NCBI GenBank assembly: GCA_005877815.1 | Contig: VBOG01000107.1 | Span: 53,922 to 117,921 of the forward strand | Source: Nitrospirota bacterium | Lineage (GTDB): Bacteria > Nitrospirota > Nitrospiria > Nitrospirales > NS-4 | DNA length: 64,000 nt | Direction: 5' to 3' | Part shown: one piece after another, positions 7,988-16,943 of the stretch | How the letters are laid out: every line of letters begins with the position of its first letter | Position numbering within the stretch: the first letter of the stretch is position 1 | The notes under the pieces: model-generated | Seen by the model: only the letters and a program-made list of their open reading frames with translations | The model's database searches: none | What the model was told of the DNA's origin: nothing | Made by a program: the position numbers and the translations under genes

Positions 7988-9868
7988 CTATCGCGTCCGT
8001 CTCGCCTTGGTCAGTGAGAACGCACCGATGGGCCCGTCCGGGTCTAAGGACGGCAGAATGACGGGGACCTGTTCCTTACCCAACTCCGCAGCGCTCGATG
8101 CCACGTGCGCACGCAGGTAGGCGAACAACTCGCCGACATCCACCCAGCCGTTATCGTTCATATCGGCCTGCCCCCGGATTCCTTTGAGGAATTGATACGT
8201 GAAGAGGCCATGCTGCCCCGCTTCCCAGGGAAGGGAAGGCCCGGGACTCGGGGACGACGCGATCAGAACGTTGCGGCCTTTTGTTCGCAGACCGGGCGCC
8301 TCCCAGAGGAGGCCGGCTGGTCCCGCCTGTCCAGTACCTTTCACCGTGTTAAATGCCACATCGGCAAGCAGAAGGTTCAACCGTGAAGGAATCCTGTTCA
8401 AGACCTCTTGAAGTCGCGTGAGTGAATAGCCACGGGGCGCGCTCTCTGGTGCGCCGGTGTCGTATGCCAAAATCGACATCTCGTGATTCGGGGCATTGAG
8501 CAAACCACTTCCCACGAGATACACCAGCACGATTCCCGATGACTTGGCCTTTCGCGGCAGCCAATCTTCGAAGGTACTTTCAATGTCCGCCAATAATGCG
8601 CGATCATCGGTCAGCACACGAACGTTTTCCGCCGGGAAGCCGGCAAGAGCCGTCAAGTGCTTCCCGACGATTTCGGCGTCGCGTTTCGCGAATTTCATTC
8701 GCGGCACCCCCTCGTCCCGATAGCTGCCGATACCGATCACGACGGCATACGAGGTGCGCCGTTCAAATCCCTGAGGCCGCGGAGGCACTTGGTCCACGTC
8801 GACTGAGAGCACCTCCAGCGATTCGGACGGTGCGTCCTTGACACCCGGCTGCACCATTGCCACGAATCGTTTTCGCGTCGACACTCCAAAACCTCCGGCT
8901 TCCGTAATCTGCACCACCAACTCTGCTTGTTGATCGGCAAGAGATGCCGACAGGGTCGAGGAGATCGTGACCTGTTTCTTTTCGCCCGGCTGGATGTCGC
9001 CCAAAAATGTGGGCGAAGTGAATTCTTTGACCAATGCGGCCGTGCCCGAGAGAACGGCCGCGACACCTCGAGCGACCCCTGGGCCGCTGTTGGCGACTTC
9101 CAGCCGAATGAGGACCTTTTCTCCTCCTTCAAGGATCTGGTTATGGTTTTCATCTTCCAATGACGCTCGGAAGCTCAGGGTCGGGGATTCGGCACTACTG
9201 CGCGGTTGAGCAGCGGCACCCGCCGCCAACTCTTGCCGCGTTCGAAGCCGGATCGCGGCATCCCTGATCCTGACCGCTTGCGTCAGACTCTCAACGACAC
9301 GGTCTGAGAGTTTCTCTATCGCCTCGGTCACCGGCAACATAATACCTTGGACTCTGCACTCGGTGCCGTCCGTACGCGCCGTCCATTTCCCCTCGGCCTT
9401 GATGACGTCGTTGAACAAACTCTTGCCTTCCGTGTCCGAAACACTGATTCGCAAGCGGATGAGGACCTTGAGCGGATATTCCCCAATTTCTCTTCTGGGA
9501 ATATTGAGATTGATCTCGGACGTCTCCAGCACCGCGCTCAATACGGCATCCGCGGGCTCCTTGGCCGCCGTCCCTTCAAACGTTTTCTCGAAGACCTGCG
9601 CAGCGTCAGCCTTCACTTGTTCTGCCAGCCGCTCGCCGAGAGGAATGGCCTGCGGCACATTGCAAGAGTCCCGGTAATACATCTGCGCTTGTTTCAAGGC
9701 GTCGGGAAGGTCGAGACGCACCGACAGAGGAATGCTCGGCGTCTGAGGTTCGCTGGATTTGAATTCGAGCCGTGGAAAGACAACTTTTTGACCGCACCCC
9801 GATGTCGCGCCGAGAAGCAGAAGGAGTAGTGCCAGAGTTGGCCTTACCAGGCGATACGAACAGGACAA
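7988..9868 (-). CDS. Caspase-like (peptidase C14 fold) lipoprotein, catalytically degenerate
   Basis: A predicted lipoprotein with a hydrophobic segment ending in LLGATSGC. A CARDB-like beta-sandwich follows in the middle (ILEGGEKVLIRLEVANSGPG). A C-terminal caspase-fold domain begins YAVVIGIGSYRD. Where active metacaspases have GHG the sequence is LVGSGLL, and the DAC motif is replaced by LLADVAFN, so both catalytic residues are lost. Near the C-terminus DMNDNGWVDVGE is a textbook EF-hand-type calcium loop. The track starts at 9976. A TTG at 9868 with GAGGAG seven bases upstream gives 626 residues and puts the lipobox in the expected place. Function is probably binding or scaffolding rather than proteolysis (inference). 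Confidence 0.75.
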   Translation of the reverse strand: MSCSYRLVRPTLALLLLLLGATSGCGQKVVFPRLEFKSSEPQTPSIPLSVRLDLPDALKQAQMYYRDSCNVPQAIPLGERLAEQVKADAAQVFEKTFEGTAAKEPADAVLSAVLETSEINLNIPRREIGEYPLKVLIRLRISVSDTEGKSLFNDVIKAEGKWTARTDGTECRVQGIMLPVTEAIEKLSDRVVESLTQAVRIRDAAIRLRTRQELAAGAAAQPRSSAESPTLSFRASLEDENHNQILEGGEKVLIRLEVANSGPGVARGVAAVLSGTAALVKEFTSPTFLGDIQPGEKKQVTISSTLSASLADQQAELVVQITEAGGFGVSTRKRFVAMVQPGVKDAPSESLEVLSVDVDQVPPRPQGFERRTSYAVVIGIGSYRDEGVPRMKFAKRDAEIVGKHLTALAGFPAENVRVLTDDRALLADIESTFEDWLPRKAKSSGIVLVYLVGSGLLNAPNHEMSILAYDTGAPESAPRGYSLTRLQEVLNRIPSRLNLLLADVAFNTVKGTGQAGPAGLLWEAPGLRTKGRNVLIASSPSPGPSLPWEAGQHGLFTYQFLKGIRGQADMNDNGWVDVGELFAYLRAHVASSAAELGKEQVPVILPSLDPDGPIGAFSLTKARRTR

Positions 9869-9999
9869 TACCACACTCCTCGACTGTGCAATCCAGGCAT
9901 CCAACCGAAGCCTTATACAGCATGTGCTCCATGAAGGCAATGCAAACGTGGTGCGCACGAGAGTTGACCGTCTCATCGCGAAGCCGTTAGCATGAGGCG

Positions 10000-10878
10000 A
10001 TGCACGCCTCGCGCTCGCATGGCCATCACTGGCTTCTCCTGACCGATCTCCTCAGACTCCGCAACCAGACAGGCTCGCTGCTCTTGTTGTTTCCCACCCT
10101 TTGGGCGCTGGTTATCGCCAGCAACGGACGTCCGCCGATGTCCCTGGTTGTCGTGTTTGTCGCCGGTGTCTTTCTGATGCGAAGCGCGGGCGTCGTCATC
10201 AATGATTGGTGGGACCGCGACCTGGACCGCAATGTGACCCGTACACGCAGTCGCCCGCTGGCATCCGGCGCGCTCCCTCCCCATGTCGCGATAATCGTTT
10301 TTGTCGTGTTGCTCATCCTGGCTGCAGGGCTTCTGACGAGCCTCAACTTCCTCACGGTCATGCTGGCACCCATCGCCGTCCTGCTCGCGATTGCGTATCC
10401 CCTTGCCAAACGCGTCACCGCCTTGCCTCAGGTGGTCTTGGGAATTGCCTTCGGGTGGGGTGTCATCATGGCATGGACGGCCGTGCGCAATGACCTGTGT
10501 TGGATCCCGATCGGAATCTTTCTGGCGACAGTCTGTTGGGCGGTGGGATACGATACGATTTACGCTCTTCAAGACATCGGCGATGACATGCGCATCGGCA
10601 TCCGCTCGACTGCCCTCCTCTTCGGCCGCCATGTGTGGGTGGCCGTGGCCCTGTCCTTCGCCGTCATGATTGTCATTCTGTCTGTGGTCGTCATCACCTC
10701 GGAGATTGGATGGCCTTTCTACGCGACGCTATTAATTGCCGCATCGGTCTTCGGCCATCAGGCCTGGAGGGTCAAGCAAGGGATTTCGCAGACGGAGGCA
10801 TTCGGTCTCTTTAAGCAGCACGCATGGCTCGGCGCCCTGATTCTTGCCGGTATGTGGATCGGCGCTTGGCTGCGCTGA
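10000..10878 (+). CDS. ubiA: UbiA-family prenyltransferase (4-hydroxybenzoate polyprenyltransferase-like)
   Basis: An integral membrane enzyme that attaches a polyprenyl chain to an aromatic acid during quinone synthesis. The first aspartate motif NDxxDxxxD is seen in INDWWDRDLDRN. The second (YALQDIGDD followed by GIRST) lies about 100 residues later. Eight or nine hydrophobic helices span the 292 residues. It stands alone, convergent with the respiratory operon below, whose quinone substrate it may help to make. The aromatic acceptor (hydroxybenzoate or the futalosine-pathway equivalent) cannot be decided here. Confidence 0.88.
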   Translation: MHASRSHGHHWLLLTDLLRLRNQTGSLLLLFPTLWALVIASNGRPPMSLVVVFVAGVFLMRSAGVVINDWWDRDLDRNVTRTRSRPLASGALPPHVAIIVFVVLLILAAGLLTSLNFLTVMLAPIAVLLAIAYPLAKRVTALPQVVLGIAFGWGVIMAWTAVRNDLCWIPIGIFLATVCWAVGYDTIYALQDIGDDMRIGIRSTALLFGRHVWVAVALSFAVMIVILSVVVITSEIGWPFYATLLIAASVFGHQAWRVKQGISQTEAFGLFKQHAWLGALILAGMWIGAWLR

Positions 10879-10892
10879 CACGACTCTGGTCA

Positions 10893-11690
10893 CTAAGAAG
10901 ACGCGGGTAGCGGCTTCTCGGGCGGCGGCGCATTCAACGTCTTAAGGAACATCATGATGGCTTTGGCGTCATCATCGCTGATGCCCAGGTTCGGCATCTT
11001 CGTTTCAGGTTTCATGCTCTGGGGATACTTGATCCACCGGTACACCCAAGATGGGTTCAGCCGGAAACCCGCACGGTCCAGTTCGGGGCCGACTTGCCCG
11101 CCGGTCTTCCCGACTGAATGACAGGCGTTGCAGCCGTACTTGTTGAAGTAGAGTTGCTTGCCCCGCCCGGTCAATTGCGCCTCTTCGTCGGAACTCGCCG
11201 TGACCAGAGGCTTGGGGACCGCCGCCATCTTCGGCCGTTCCTTCTTGAACGAGTCCCAGTCAGCCTTTTCAAGCTTCATGCCATGCAGCGTCCGGACATA
11301 GGCCACGAGGGACCAGAGTTCTTGTTCCGAGAGCGTGTATTTGAAGGTCGGCATGGTCGGGACGGCAAACTCATCGTCGCCGATCTTGTCGCCGACATTC
11401 GGAGTGGTATCTTTCATGTCCCGCGAGATCGTCTCGAAGATTTCCGTGTCCTTCAGCGTGCTCATCTCATCCTTGTTCGAAAGATCCTTGGGTTTCGGAT
11501 CAGGCATGAGCTTCCAATTGAAGCCTACTCCGGGCTTGCCGTTCGCGCCGTGGCAGTGCGAGCAGTAGTAGGCGTAGAGGTCCGCGCCTTTTTTGACATG
11601 CTCATTCTGGAACAGGGTGCATCCGGCCACACCGACCAACACCGCCACGGCTCCCACACCCACCAGACCCACGACGTATTGCGACTTCAT
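10893..11690 (-). CDS. Dihaem cytochrome c lipoprotein
   Basis: Last gene of the respiratory operon. The 265-residue product has a lipoprotein-like signal (VLVGVAGC) and two class I cytochrome c domains, with haem motifs CSHCH (about residue 45) and CNACH (about residue 190). A methionine ligand is likely in the MPNLG segment of the second domain. The true start is the ATG at 11690, which overlaps the stop of the upstream gene by 4 bases (ATGA), not the track start at 11975. It probably passes electrons outside the cytoplasmic membrane. Confidence 0.9.
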   Translation of the reverse strand: MKSQYVVGLVGVGAVAVLVGVAGCTLFQNEHVKKGADLYAYYCSHCHGANGKPGVGFNWKLMPDPKPKDLSNKDEMSTLKDTEIFETISRDMKDTTPNVGDKIGDDEFAVPTMPTFKYTLSEQELWSLVAYVRTLHGMKLEKADWDSFKKERPKMAAVPKPLVTASSDEEAQLTGRGKQLYFNKYGCNACHSVGKTGGQVGPELDRAGFRLNPSWVYRWIKYPQSMKPETKMPNLGISDDDAKAIMMFLKTLNAPPPEKPLPASS

Positions 11691-12637
11691 GCCGGTTGCC
11701 CTTTTTTCACCTTCCGAATAATGACGAACTCCACGCCGGCCGCCAGTACAACGGCGACAAGACCATAGAGGTAGACGGAATAGTCCATCGGCGGTTCCGC
11801 ATTGAAGTACCACCATGAGGACACGGCCTTCTGCGAACCCGATTCCTTGAAGTCCCCGCTCTCCAGTTTCTTGCCGTCCCAGACGGCGAAGGCGATATTG
11901 GGGAAGGTCCCTGTCTGGAACTGAGCATCCTGCGCATCGGTGGTGGTGAGGGCACGCACAAAGACAATCCGCCACACCCCCGTGACTTCTTCTTCCACAA
12001 CACTCGTCTCTTCATCCACGATGGGGTCGCCGGTCTTGGCATCCTTCATCGGCTCCCCTTTCGCGTCTTTTCGCAGGGCTATCTTCCGCACCTTGTAGTT
12101 GATCTTCGTCTTTTCGGGCTTCCACACGGCCTTCGCCTGAACGTCTTGCTGGGCCTCTTTTTTGAGGGTCCCGAATCCCTTCGCCGTCATATCGGCAGCC
12201 CCCGGAGTGTCGTTGCGCCAATACCAGATATTGACCGGGCCGCCTTCGACCTGGCCCATGGGCTGCCCATGGGCGAAGTGAGCCTTCTTATCCCCGACCA
12301 TGAATTCAAGCGCGGCGGCGTCCGCCGGATCTTGTGTGGGATCAGCGTATTCGAGCAGAAACGCAATCTGTTTGTTGTTATGGACGGCGCGAACCTTGAC
12401 GGACTTGACCGTGACTTGTTGGATCCGCTTCTGCCAATGGACTTGGGGCGACAATGGAAACTCTGTGACGGGAAGCGTATTCCAGGCAGCCGCCGTGGGA
12501 TCGGTCGGGAGGTCGCCCTGCACCAGCTTGGCGCGCACGACCACGCTCTCCTGAGAGAAAACGGAGGAGGGGGACATCAGTCCTGCTCCCGCCCCGATGA
12601 GGAGCGCAAGCAGTCTGCAATGGGTGCCCTTCATCAT
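11687..12637 (-). CDS. Ethylbenzene-dehydrogenase-type haem b-binding membrane-anchored subunit
   Basis: The 316-residue protein has a signal peptide ending near SSVFSQES. A periplasmic beta-rich domain resembles the gamma subunits of type II DMSO-reductase-family enzymes (ethylbenzene dehydrogenase, NxrC-like), with IAFLLEYADPTQDP, VNIWYWRN and IAFAVWDG segments. One C-terminal membrane helix is followed by a basic tail (IIRKVKKG). In known relatives this domain holds a b-type haem. It overlaps the following cytochrome gene and follows another, so it is probably a structural or electron-transfer subunit of the same complex. No molybdenum subunit is encoded nearby. Confidence 0.75.
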   Translation of the reverse strand: MMKGTHCRLLALLIGAGAGLMSPSSVFSQESVVVRAKLVQGDLPTDPTAAAWNTLPVTEFPLSPQVHWQKRIQQVTVKSVKVRAVHNNKQIAFLLEYADPTQDPADAAALEFMVGDKKAHFAHGQPMGQVEGGPVNIWYWRNDTPGAADMTAKGFGTLKKEAQQDVQAKAVWKPEKTKINYKVRKIALRKDAKGEPMKDAKTGDPIVDEETSVVEEEVTGVWRIVFVRALTTTDAQDAQFQTGTFPNIAFAVWDGKKLESGDFKESGSQKAVSSWWYFNAEPPMDYSVYLYGLVAVVLAAGVEFVIIRKVKKGQPA

Positions 12638-12640
12638 GAG

Positions 12641-13363
12641 TTACTCCCAGGTCCTGGGCTTCTGCCCGGCACCGGCGTATTCGGCCATGATAATTTTCCA
12701 GATCTGATCGTCTGATAACTCAACTTCCCAACGTGGCATCGCTGATTTCCAGGGATGGCCTTCCACGGAAAGACCCACTCCCCCCTTCTTGATCCGCCAG
12801 AACAGGTAGGATTCCTGGAGCATCGCGATGGTCGTCGGATCTGAGAAGTTGGCCGGTTGCGGGTTGAACCCGTCTGAGGCCGGGCCGTTGCCGTTGAACT
12901 TTGGACCATGACAGGGCATGCAATACGCGAAGTAGAGACCTTTCCCCATCATCACATTGTCAGGTGTATTCGGAACCGGGTTCGAAAGTCCGACGAATTC
13001 GCCCGGGGGTGCCGGGTGAATGGTCCGGTTCTCTGAAGGCGGCTGAGAGCTCGGAACAAAACCACTGTACGTCTGCCACCCGACCAGCAATGGGAACAAC
13101 ACCAGCACCGCCAATCTGGCCATCTTGGTTGTCCCCTCAATGCCTTCCCCACTGAGGAAGCGAAAGATCGGACCTAACAGCGCTTCCGTGGATTCTCCGC
13201 TCAGCGTCCCGTAGACGATGATGCCGATGGTGGTGAGGAACAGGTAGAGCCAGATGAGACTCATCGGCAGGGGCGCCGTGAAGAGGGGCAAGATCAACTT
13301 CAAGAACAGGAAGATCGCCCCTAAAAGGATGCCGCCCTTCAGCGCTAACGAGGAACTTTTCAT
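12641..13363 (-). CDS. Membrane-anchored monohaem cytochrome c
   Basis: The 240-residue protein has two or three N-terminal membrane helices (GGILLGAIFLFLKLILPLF, LIWLYLFLTTIGIIVYG) and one C-terminal cytochrome c domain with CMPCH near residue 150. WKSAMPRW may supply the methionine ligand. Its stop lies 4 bases before the start of the haem-b subunit gene, so translation is probably coupled. Confidence 0.9.
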   Translation of the reverse strand: MKSSSLALKGGILLGAIFLFLKLILPLFTAPLPMSLIWLYLFLTTIGIIVYGTLSGESTEALLGPIFRFLSGEGIEGTTKMARLAVLVLFPLLVGWQTYSGFVPSSQPPSENRTIHPAPPGEFVGLSNPVPNTPDNVMMGKGLYFAYCMPCHGPKFNGNGPASDGFNPQPANFSDPTTIAMLQESYLFWRIKKGGVGLSVEGHPWKSAMPRWEVELSDDQIWKIIMAEYAGAGQKPRTWE

Positions 13364-13397
13364 CTGCCTCTCCTCTCACCCTGTGTACTCACGGCAT

Positions 13398-14231
13398 TCA
13401 CAACGGCTTGGCTGTCGCCTTCGCGTCCATGAGATAGGCCATGAGATCGTCGAAGTCTTTGAGCGCCAGCTTCCGATCGAACCCCTGATGATCCTTGCTC
13501 CCCAGCTTGGGCTCGGATAACACCAGGCGCCGCAATCCGGGGTCCGTCTGCCTTCCGAGTACCGGCAGCAGGTCCGTTTTGCCCTTCTCGGCGACGCCGA
13601 CGGTATGGCACTTAGCGCACAGCGCTCGAAACACCTTTTGGCCGCCGGCCTTGTCGCCTATCACCAAGACCACGTCGTACGGCGCCTCGATTTCAGATGG
13701 GTCAACGGTGATCTCCTCGCCCGACATGCTCTGAAGAAACGCGATGACTGCATAAATTTCATTTTTGTTCAAGCCGATAGGCTTTTTGTTGATGTACGGC
13801 ATTTTCGCGGGGAAAAACTTCGGCGGTCCGACGTGCTGGTAATCCATATAGACGTAGGCCTGTGGCTGCGTCAGACTTTCATAGAGGAATTGCCGGGTCA
13901 GTTTGGCCCCGACACCTTTGAGATCCGGGCAGCGTCCTTCGCTGCTGCCAATCGTATGACAGAGCGCGCACTGTCCTTTGCCGAAAAAGATCTTCTGCCC
14001 GATGGCGGCCAGATCCTTCTTGTCCTTGATGGAGGCAACGTCGAACTTCTCGACGGCGGGCGGCAAGGACGCCATCTGCGGCACCCCGAGCGCGACCAAC
14101 GAAAAGGCACCCAGCACCATTGAGACAAAGGCGACCACCCGAATGAAGCGAGCCTTCACGAACAGCAGGAGGGATGCCCCCACGCCGACCACAGTCAGCC
14201 CGATCACCTGCAGCAGTTGGACTTCAGTCAT
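13398..14231 (-). CDS. Membrane-anchored dihaem cytochrome c
   Basis: The 277-residue protein starts with two hydrophobic helices (LLQVIGLTVVGVGASLLLF, VVAFVSMVLGAFSLVALGV). Two cytochrome c domains follow, with haem sites CALCH (about residue 89) and CAKCH (about residue 205). FPAKMPYINKKPIGL resembles a methionine-ligand loop. It lies between a bd-like subunit gene and the monohaem cytochrome, with short intergenic gaps. Confidence 0.9.
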   Translation of the reverse strand: MTEVQLLQVIGLTVVGVGASLLLFVKARFIRVVAFVSMVLGAFSLVALGVPQMASLPPAVEKFDVASIKDKKDLAAIGQKIFFGKGQCALCHTIGSSEGRCPDLKGVGAKLTRQFLYESLTQPQAYVYMDYQHVGPPKFFPAKMPYINKKPIGLNKNEIYAVIAFLQSMSGEEITVDPSEIEAPYDVVLVIGDKAGGQKVFRALCAKCHTVGVAEKGKTDLLPVLGRQTDPGLRRLVLSEPKLGSKDHQGFDRKLALKDFDDLMAYLMDAKATAKPL

Positions 14232-14246
14232 GTGCCCTCTCCGTTC

Positions 14247-16073
14247 CTATTGACGCACCACTGGGACCGGACCTGCTCCGACGACCGGCACCCGCGTTTC
14301 CTTTTGCTGGGGCTTTTTTTCGCCGCCCAAAGAGGCCACCCAGAAAATAAACGCGACCATGAGGCAGAACAAGAAAGTGTTCAGCGACATGAAAGCCGCG
14401 GCATAGCCCAGAGCCGGGGAATAGGCGTAGGGGGAAGTATCCTGCATCACGCCATAGATATGCCAGTGGACCCGGGATGAAGAACGGGCGTACCCCATGA
14501 GGGTCATCAGCAGTATCACCATGACCGCATTCAGGACCAGCGCGTAGCCGGCACGAGCCGGCATTACGCCCCACACCATCTCTGTGGTGGTTTTCGCGCT
14601 CTTCATCAGGAGTCCGGTCAACGGGGTGACGGTGAGTAGCACGAAGAGGACGATCAGCACTTGCGTTGTCGAGAATTTATCGATGCGGGTGATCGCCGGC
14701 ACAAAGTACCCCCAGACGCCGAGCACTACGATGACGATCGCCGCAAGCCCGAGAATCACGCCCATAACCGCCTTCGCGGCTTTCGCCCATGCGGCGGTCT
14801 CCTGCTTGCCAGCGCGCCAGTACATGATGAAGCTCATGAACGTGACCAGGATCATGAGATTCGCCACGGTCATCTTGGCCGACATCACGCCGAAGACGCC
14901 GAGCAGCGGGTGATGGGTGCCACCCATCTTGCGGGCTTCCTCAAGGCTAGCCACCAGTGAGTGGGGAGTCATCCAGATACCCAGGCACACCAGCAGGATC
15001 ACCAGCATGATCAAGATCGGCCGGCGATATTTCGGCTCCGAGCCGGGGATTCGATACATGATCCCAAGCCAGAAATAATAATTCGCCCCAAGAAACAAAA
15101 TCCCAATCAGCATCGCCTGGAGAATGAACAGCCACGACAGAAAGCCGCCCATTAAGGTAATGCCCATCTGCTGGTTATACTGGTACACCTCCCGCATCAA
15201 CCAGTAGCCCGCAAACGGCAGAGGCAACATGCCGAACACTCCGATGAAGTTTCCGACGTAGCCCATCCAGTCATAGTGCACGCGCTCCTCCTGGCTGGTC
15301 GTCATCAAATACTTCAACCCTGCATAGGCGCCACAGAGAAAGCCGCCTAGGACCACGTTTGCGATCAAACGATGCACATTCAACGGCCACCACGTCGGAT
15401 TCCAGGTGGCCGCCCAAGCCTTGGCCCACATGCTGCTTTCAGTGATCACAACGGGGCTCGTCTGAAAGGTCGCCCAGGAGTTCGGCACGATCATGATGAA
15501 TAACGCGAAGACGTTCAATAGAAAGCCCAGGAACAGATGCATTCCTTTCTTGCGGCCCTGCATCGCGTCCCAGCCATACCAGTACAGATAGAGCGTCGCG
15601 GTCTCCAATAGAAAGAGCGCACTGTAAACCAGGAACGACGGAAAGAAGACGTCCGTCAAATAGTTCATGAGCTTCGGATACAGTCCGATCAACAGGAATA
15701 GAAGGATTCCGCCGAACAAGGCAGTAGTCGCGTAGGCGGAGGTCAACAGTTTCGTGAATTCCTTCGCCAGCTTATCGTACCGGGGGTCCTTGGTCCGTAC
15801 ACCCACGATCTCGCAGACCCAGGCGAAAATCGGAACGCCGAGCACAAAACCAGCCAACAGCAGGTGCTGCTGGGCGACGATCCAGATGAGGTTCCGGCTC
15901 CCGATACCAGGGACATCGCGATACTCAACCGCAGCACCCGCCGGCGCTTCCTGTGCCATGGCCAACCCGAGGGGAGCGGCCAGTACCAACACAAGCATCA
16001 CCAGAAGCGCCGCATAGGCCCAGACCCGCTCCGAGCGTCTCATTTCGCGTGGATGGCTGTTTCGGTGTTCCAT
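14247..16073 (-). CDS. Cytochrome bd-like quinol oxidase subunit I (second copy)
   Basis: A large CydA-like membrane protein of about 608 residues with many hydrophobic helices. Two conserved histidine segments resemble CydA haem-ligand regions: VAQQHLLLAGFVLGVP and WWPLNVHRLIANVVLGGF. MTPHSLVAS and PVVITES are shared with the paralogue at 19830. No CydB partner gene lies in the window. GAGGAG eight bases before ATG 16073 favours that start over the track start at 16169. The C-terminus is an extended hydrophilic tail. It may work as an electron-transfer or oxygen-reducing part of the complex. The role is inferred, not shown. Confidence 0.75.
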   Translation of the reverse strand: MEHRNSHPREMRRSERVWAYAALLVMLVLVLAAPLGLAMAQEAPAGAAVEYRDVPGIGSRNLIWIVAQQHLLLAGFVLGVPIFAWVCEIVGVRTKDPRYDKLAKEFTKLLTSAYATTALFGGILLFLLIGLYPKLMNYLTDVFFPSFLVYSALFLLETATLYLYWYGWDAMQGRKKGMHLFLGFLLNVFALFIMIVPNSWATFQTSPVVITESSMWAKAWAATWNPTWWPLNVHRLIANVVLGGFLCGAYAGLKYLMTTSQEERVHYDWMGYVGNFIGVFGMLPLPFAGYWLMREVYQYNQQMGITLMGGFLSWLFILQAMLIGILFLGANYYFWLGIMYRIPGSEPKYRRPILIMLVILLVCLGIWMTPHSLVASLEEARKMGGTHHPLLGVFGVMSAKMTVANLMILVTFMSFIMYWRAGKQETAAWAKAAKAVMGVILGLAAIVIVVLGVWGYFVPAITRIDKFSTTQVLIVLFVLLTVTPLTGLLMKSAKTTTEMVWGVMPARAGYALVLNAVMVILLMTLMGYARSSSRVHWHIYGVMQDTSPYAYSPALGYAAAFMSLNTFLFCLMVAFIFWVASLGGEKKPQQKETRVPVVGAGPVPVVRQ

Positions 16074-16086
16074 GACCATCTCTCCT

Positions 16087-16938
16087 CTATTTCCCCTTCC
16101 GCTCGGGTTTCTTCGACTCTTTGCTTTTCGCGTCTTCGAGCGACGCCAAAATAGCTTCCGCCTTGGCAAGGGAGTTCTCCGTTTTCTTGAGCGCGTCCTC
16201 AGGTTTCATGGGTTTGGCGGGTTTGCTGACCTCCGGCATCTGATAGTCCTGATGAGGATGCGGCGTCGTCACGGGAAGAACCATCCAAAAAGCTATGGTC
16301 ACCAAGACCATCGCTGCGCCGAACGACGTGATCATGAGGCCAACATCATCCGGTACGCGTGCAGAATCCCATTGCCGCACCCGCTCGAAATAACTCGCCG
16401 AGCTCGTCGTGCCGGAGGACGCGATCAGGCGCTTGATGCACCACCCGAAGAGTTTGAGCCAGATCAGCAGCAACACCAGGGCGAGGATCGTCACCGGGAT
16501 CGTCCATAGGAGCAGCTCGACGGTGATCTGTTCTGCAATGGGAAAGTGAGGAAACACCTTCTTGATGAGTCCGATGATCCCGGCCGCGACCTTTTTCCCG
16601 ACATCGACAGCACCGCTGACGGCATAGTAAGAGATTCCGAGAACCAACCCGCCCAAGACCGCCCCTTGCCACCACAGCGTGAAGCCGACAGGCGCGTCGA
16701 TGTCCAGGCCGAGACGTTCGAGAAAGACCGTTCTCGCCGTCAAGCCCAGCGCCCAGATGTCAATCGGGATGGAGACCAACAGCAGGGCAATCAACCCTCC
16801 GCCTTCCCACGGATTGATCCCGGCCGCCAGCAGCAATAGCGCAACGATCAGTTTAAGCGGGAATCCGGTCCAGAATGCGGACCAGGACACCGCCCAGGCG
16901 AGCTTGACCGACGGAGTCTTTTCCGGTGATGGCGTCAT
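16087..16938 (-). CDS. Unknown membrane protein of the respiratory operon
   Basis: Not recognised. The 283-residue protein has four to five predicted helices (e.g. LIVALLLLAAGI, LLLWTIPVTILALVLLLIWL, GAAMVLVTIAFWMVLPV). It ends in a highly charged Lys/Glu-rich tail (AKAEAILASLEDAKSKESKK) that may form a coiled coil. The start is ATG 16938, five bases beyond the cytochrome b stop, rather than the track start 17016 inside cytochrome b. Its position between cytochrome b and a bd-like subunit suggests a structural part of the complex. Confidence 0.7.
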   Translation of the reverse strand: MTPSPEKTPSVKLAWAVSWSAFWTGFPLKLIVALLLLAAGINPWEGGGLIALLLVSIPIDIWALGLTARTVFLERLGLDIDAPVGFTLWWQGAVLGGLVLGISYYAVSGAVDVGKKVAAGIIGLIKKVFPHFPIAEQITVELLLWTIPVTILALVLLLIWLKLFGWCIKRLIASSGTTSSASYFERVRQWDSARVPDDVGLMITSFGAAMVLVTIAFWMVLPVTTPHPHQDYQMPEVSKPAKPMKPEDALKKTENSLAKAEAILASLEDAKSKESKKPERKGK

Positions 16939-16943
16939 CCCCG

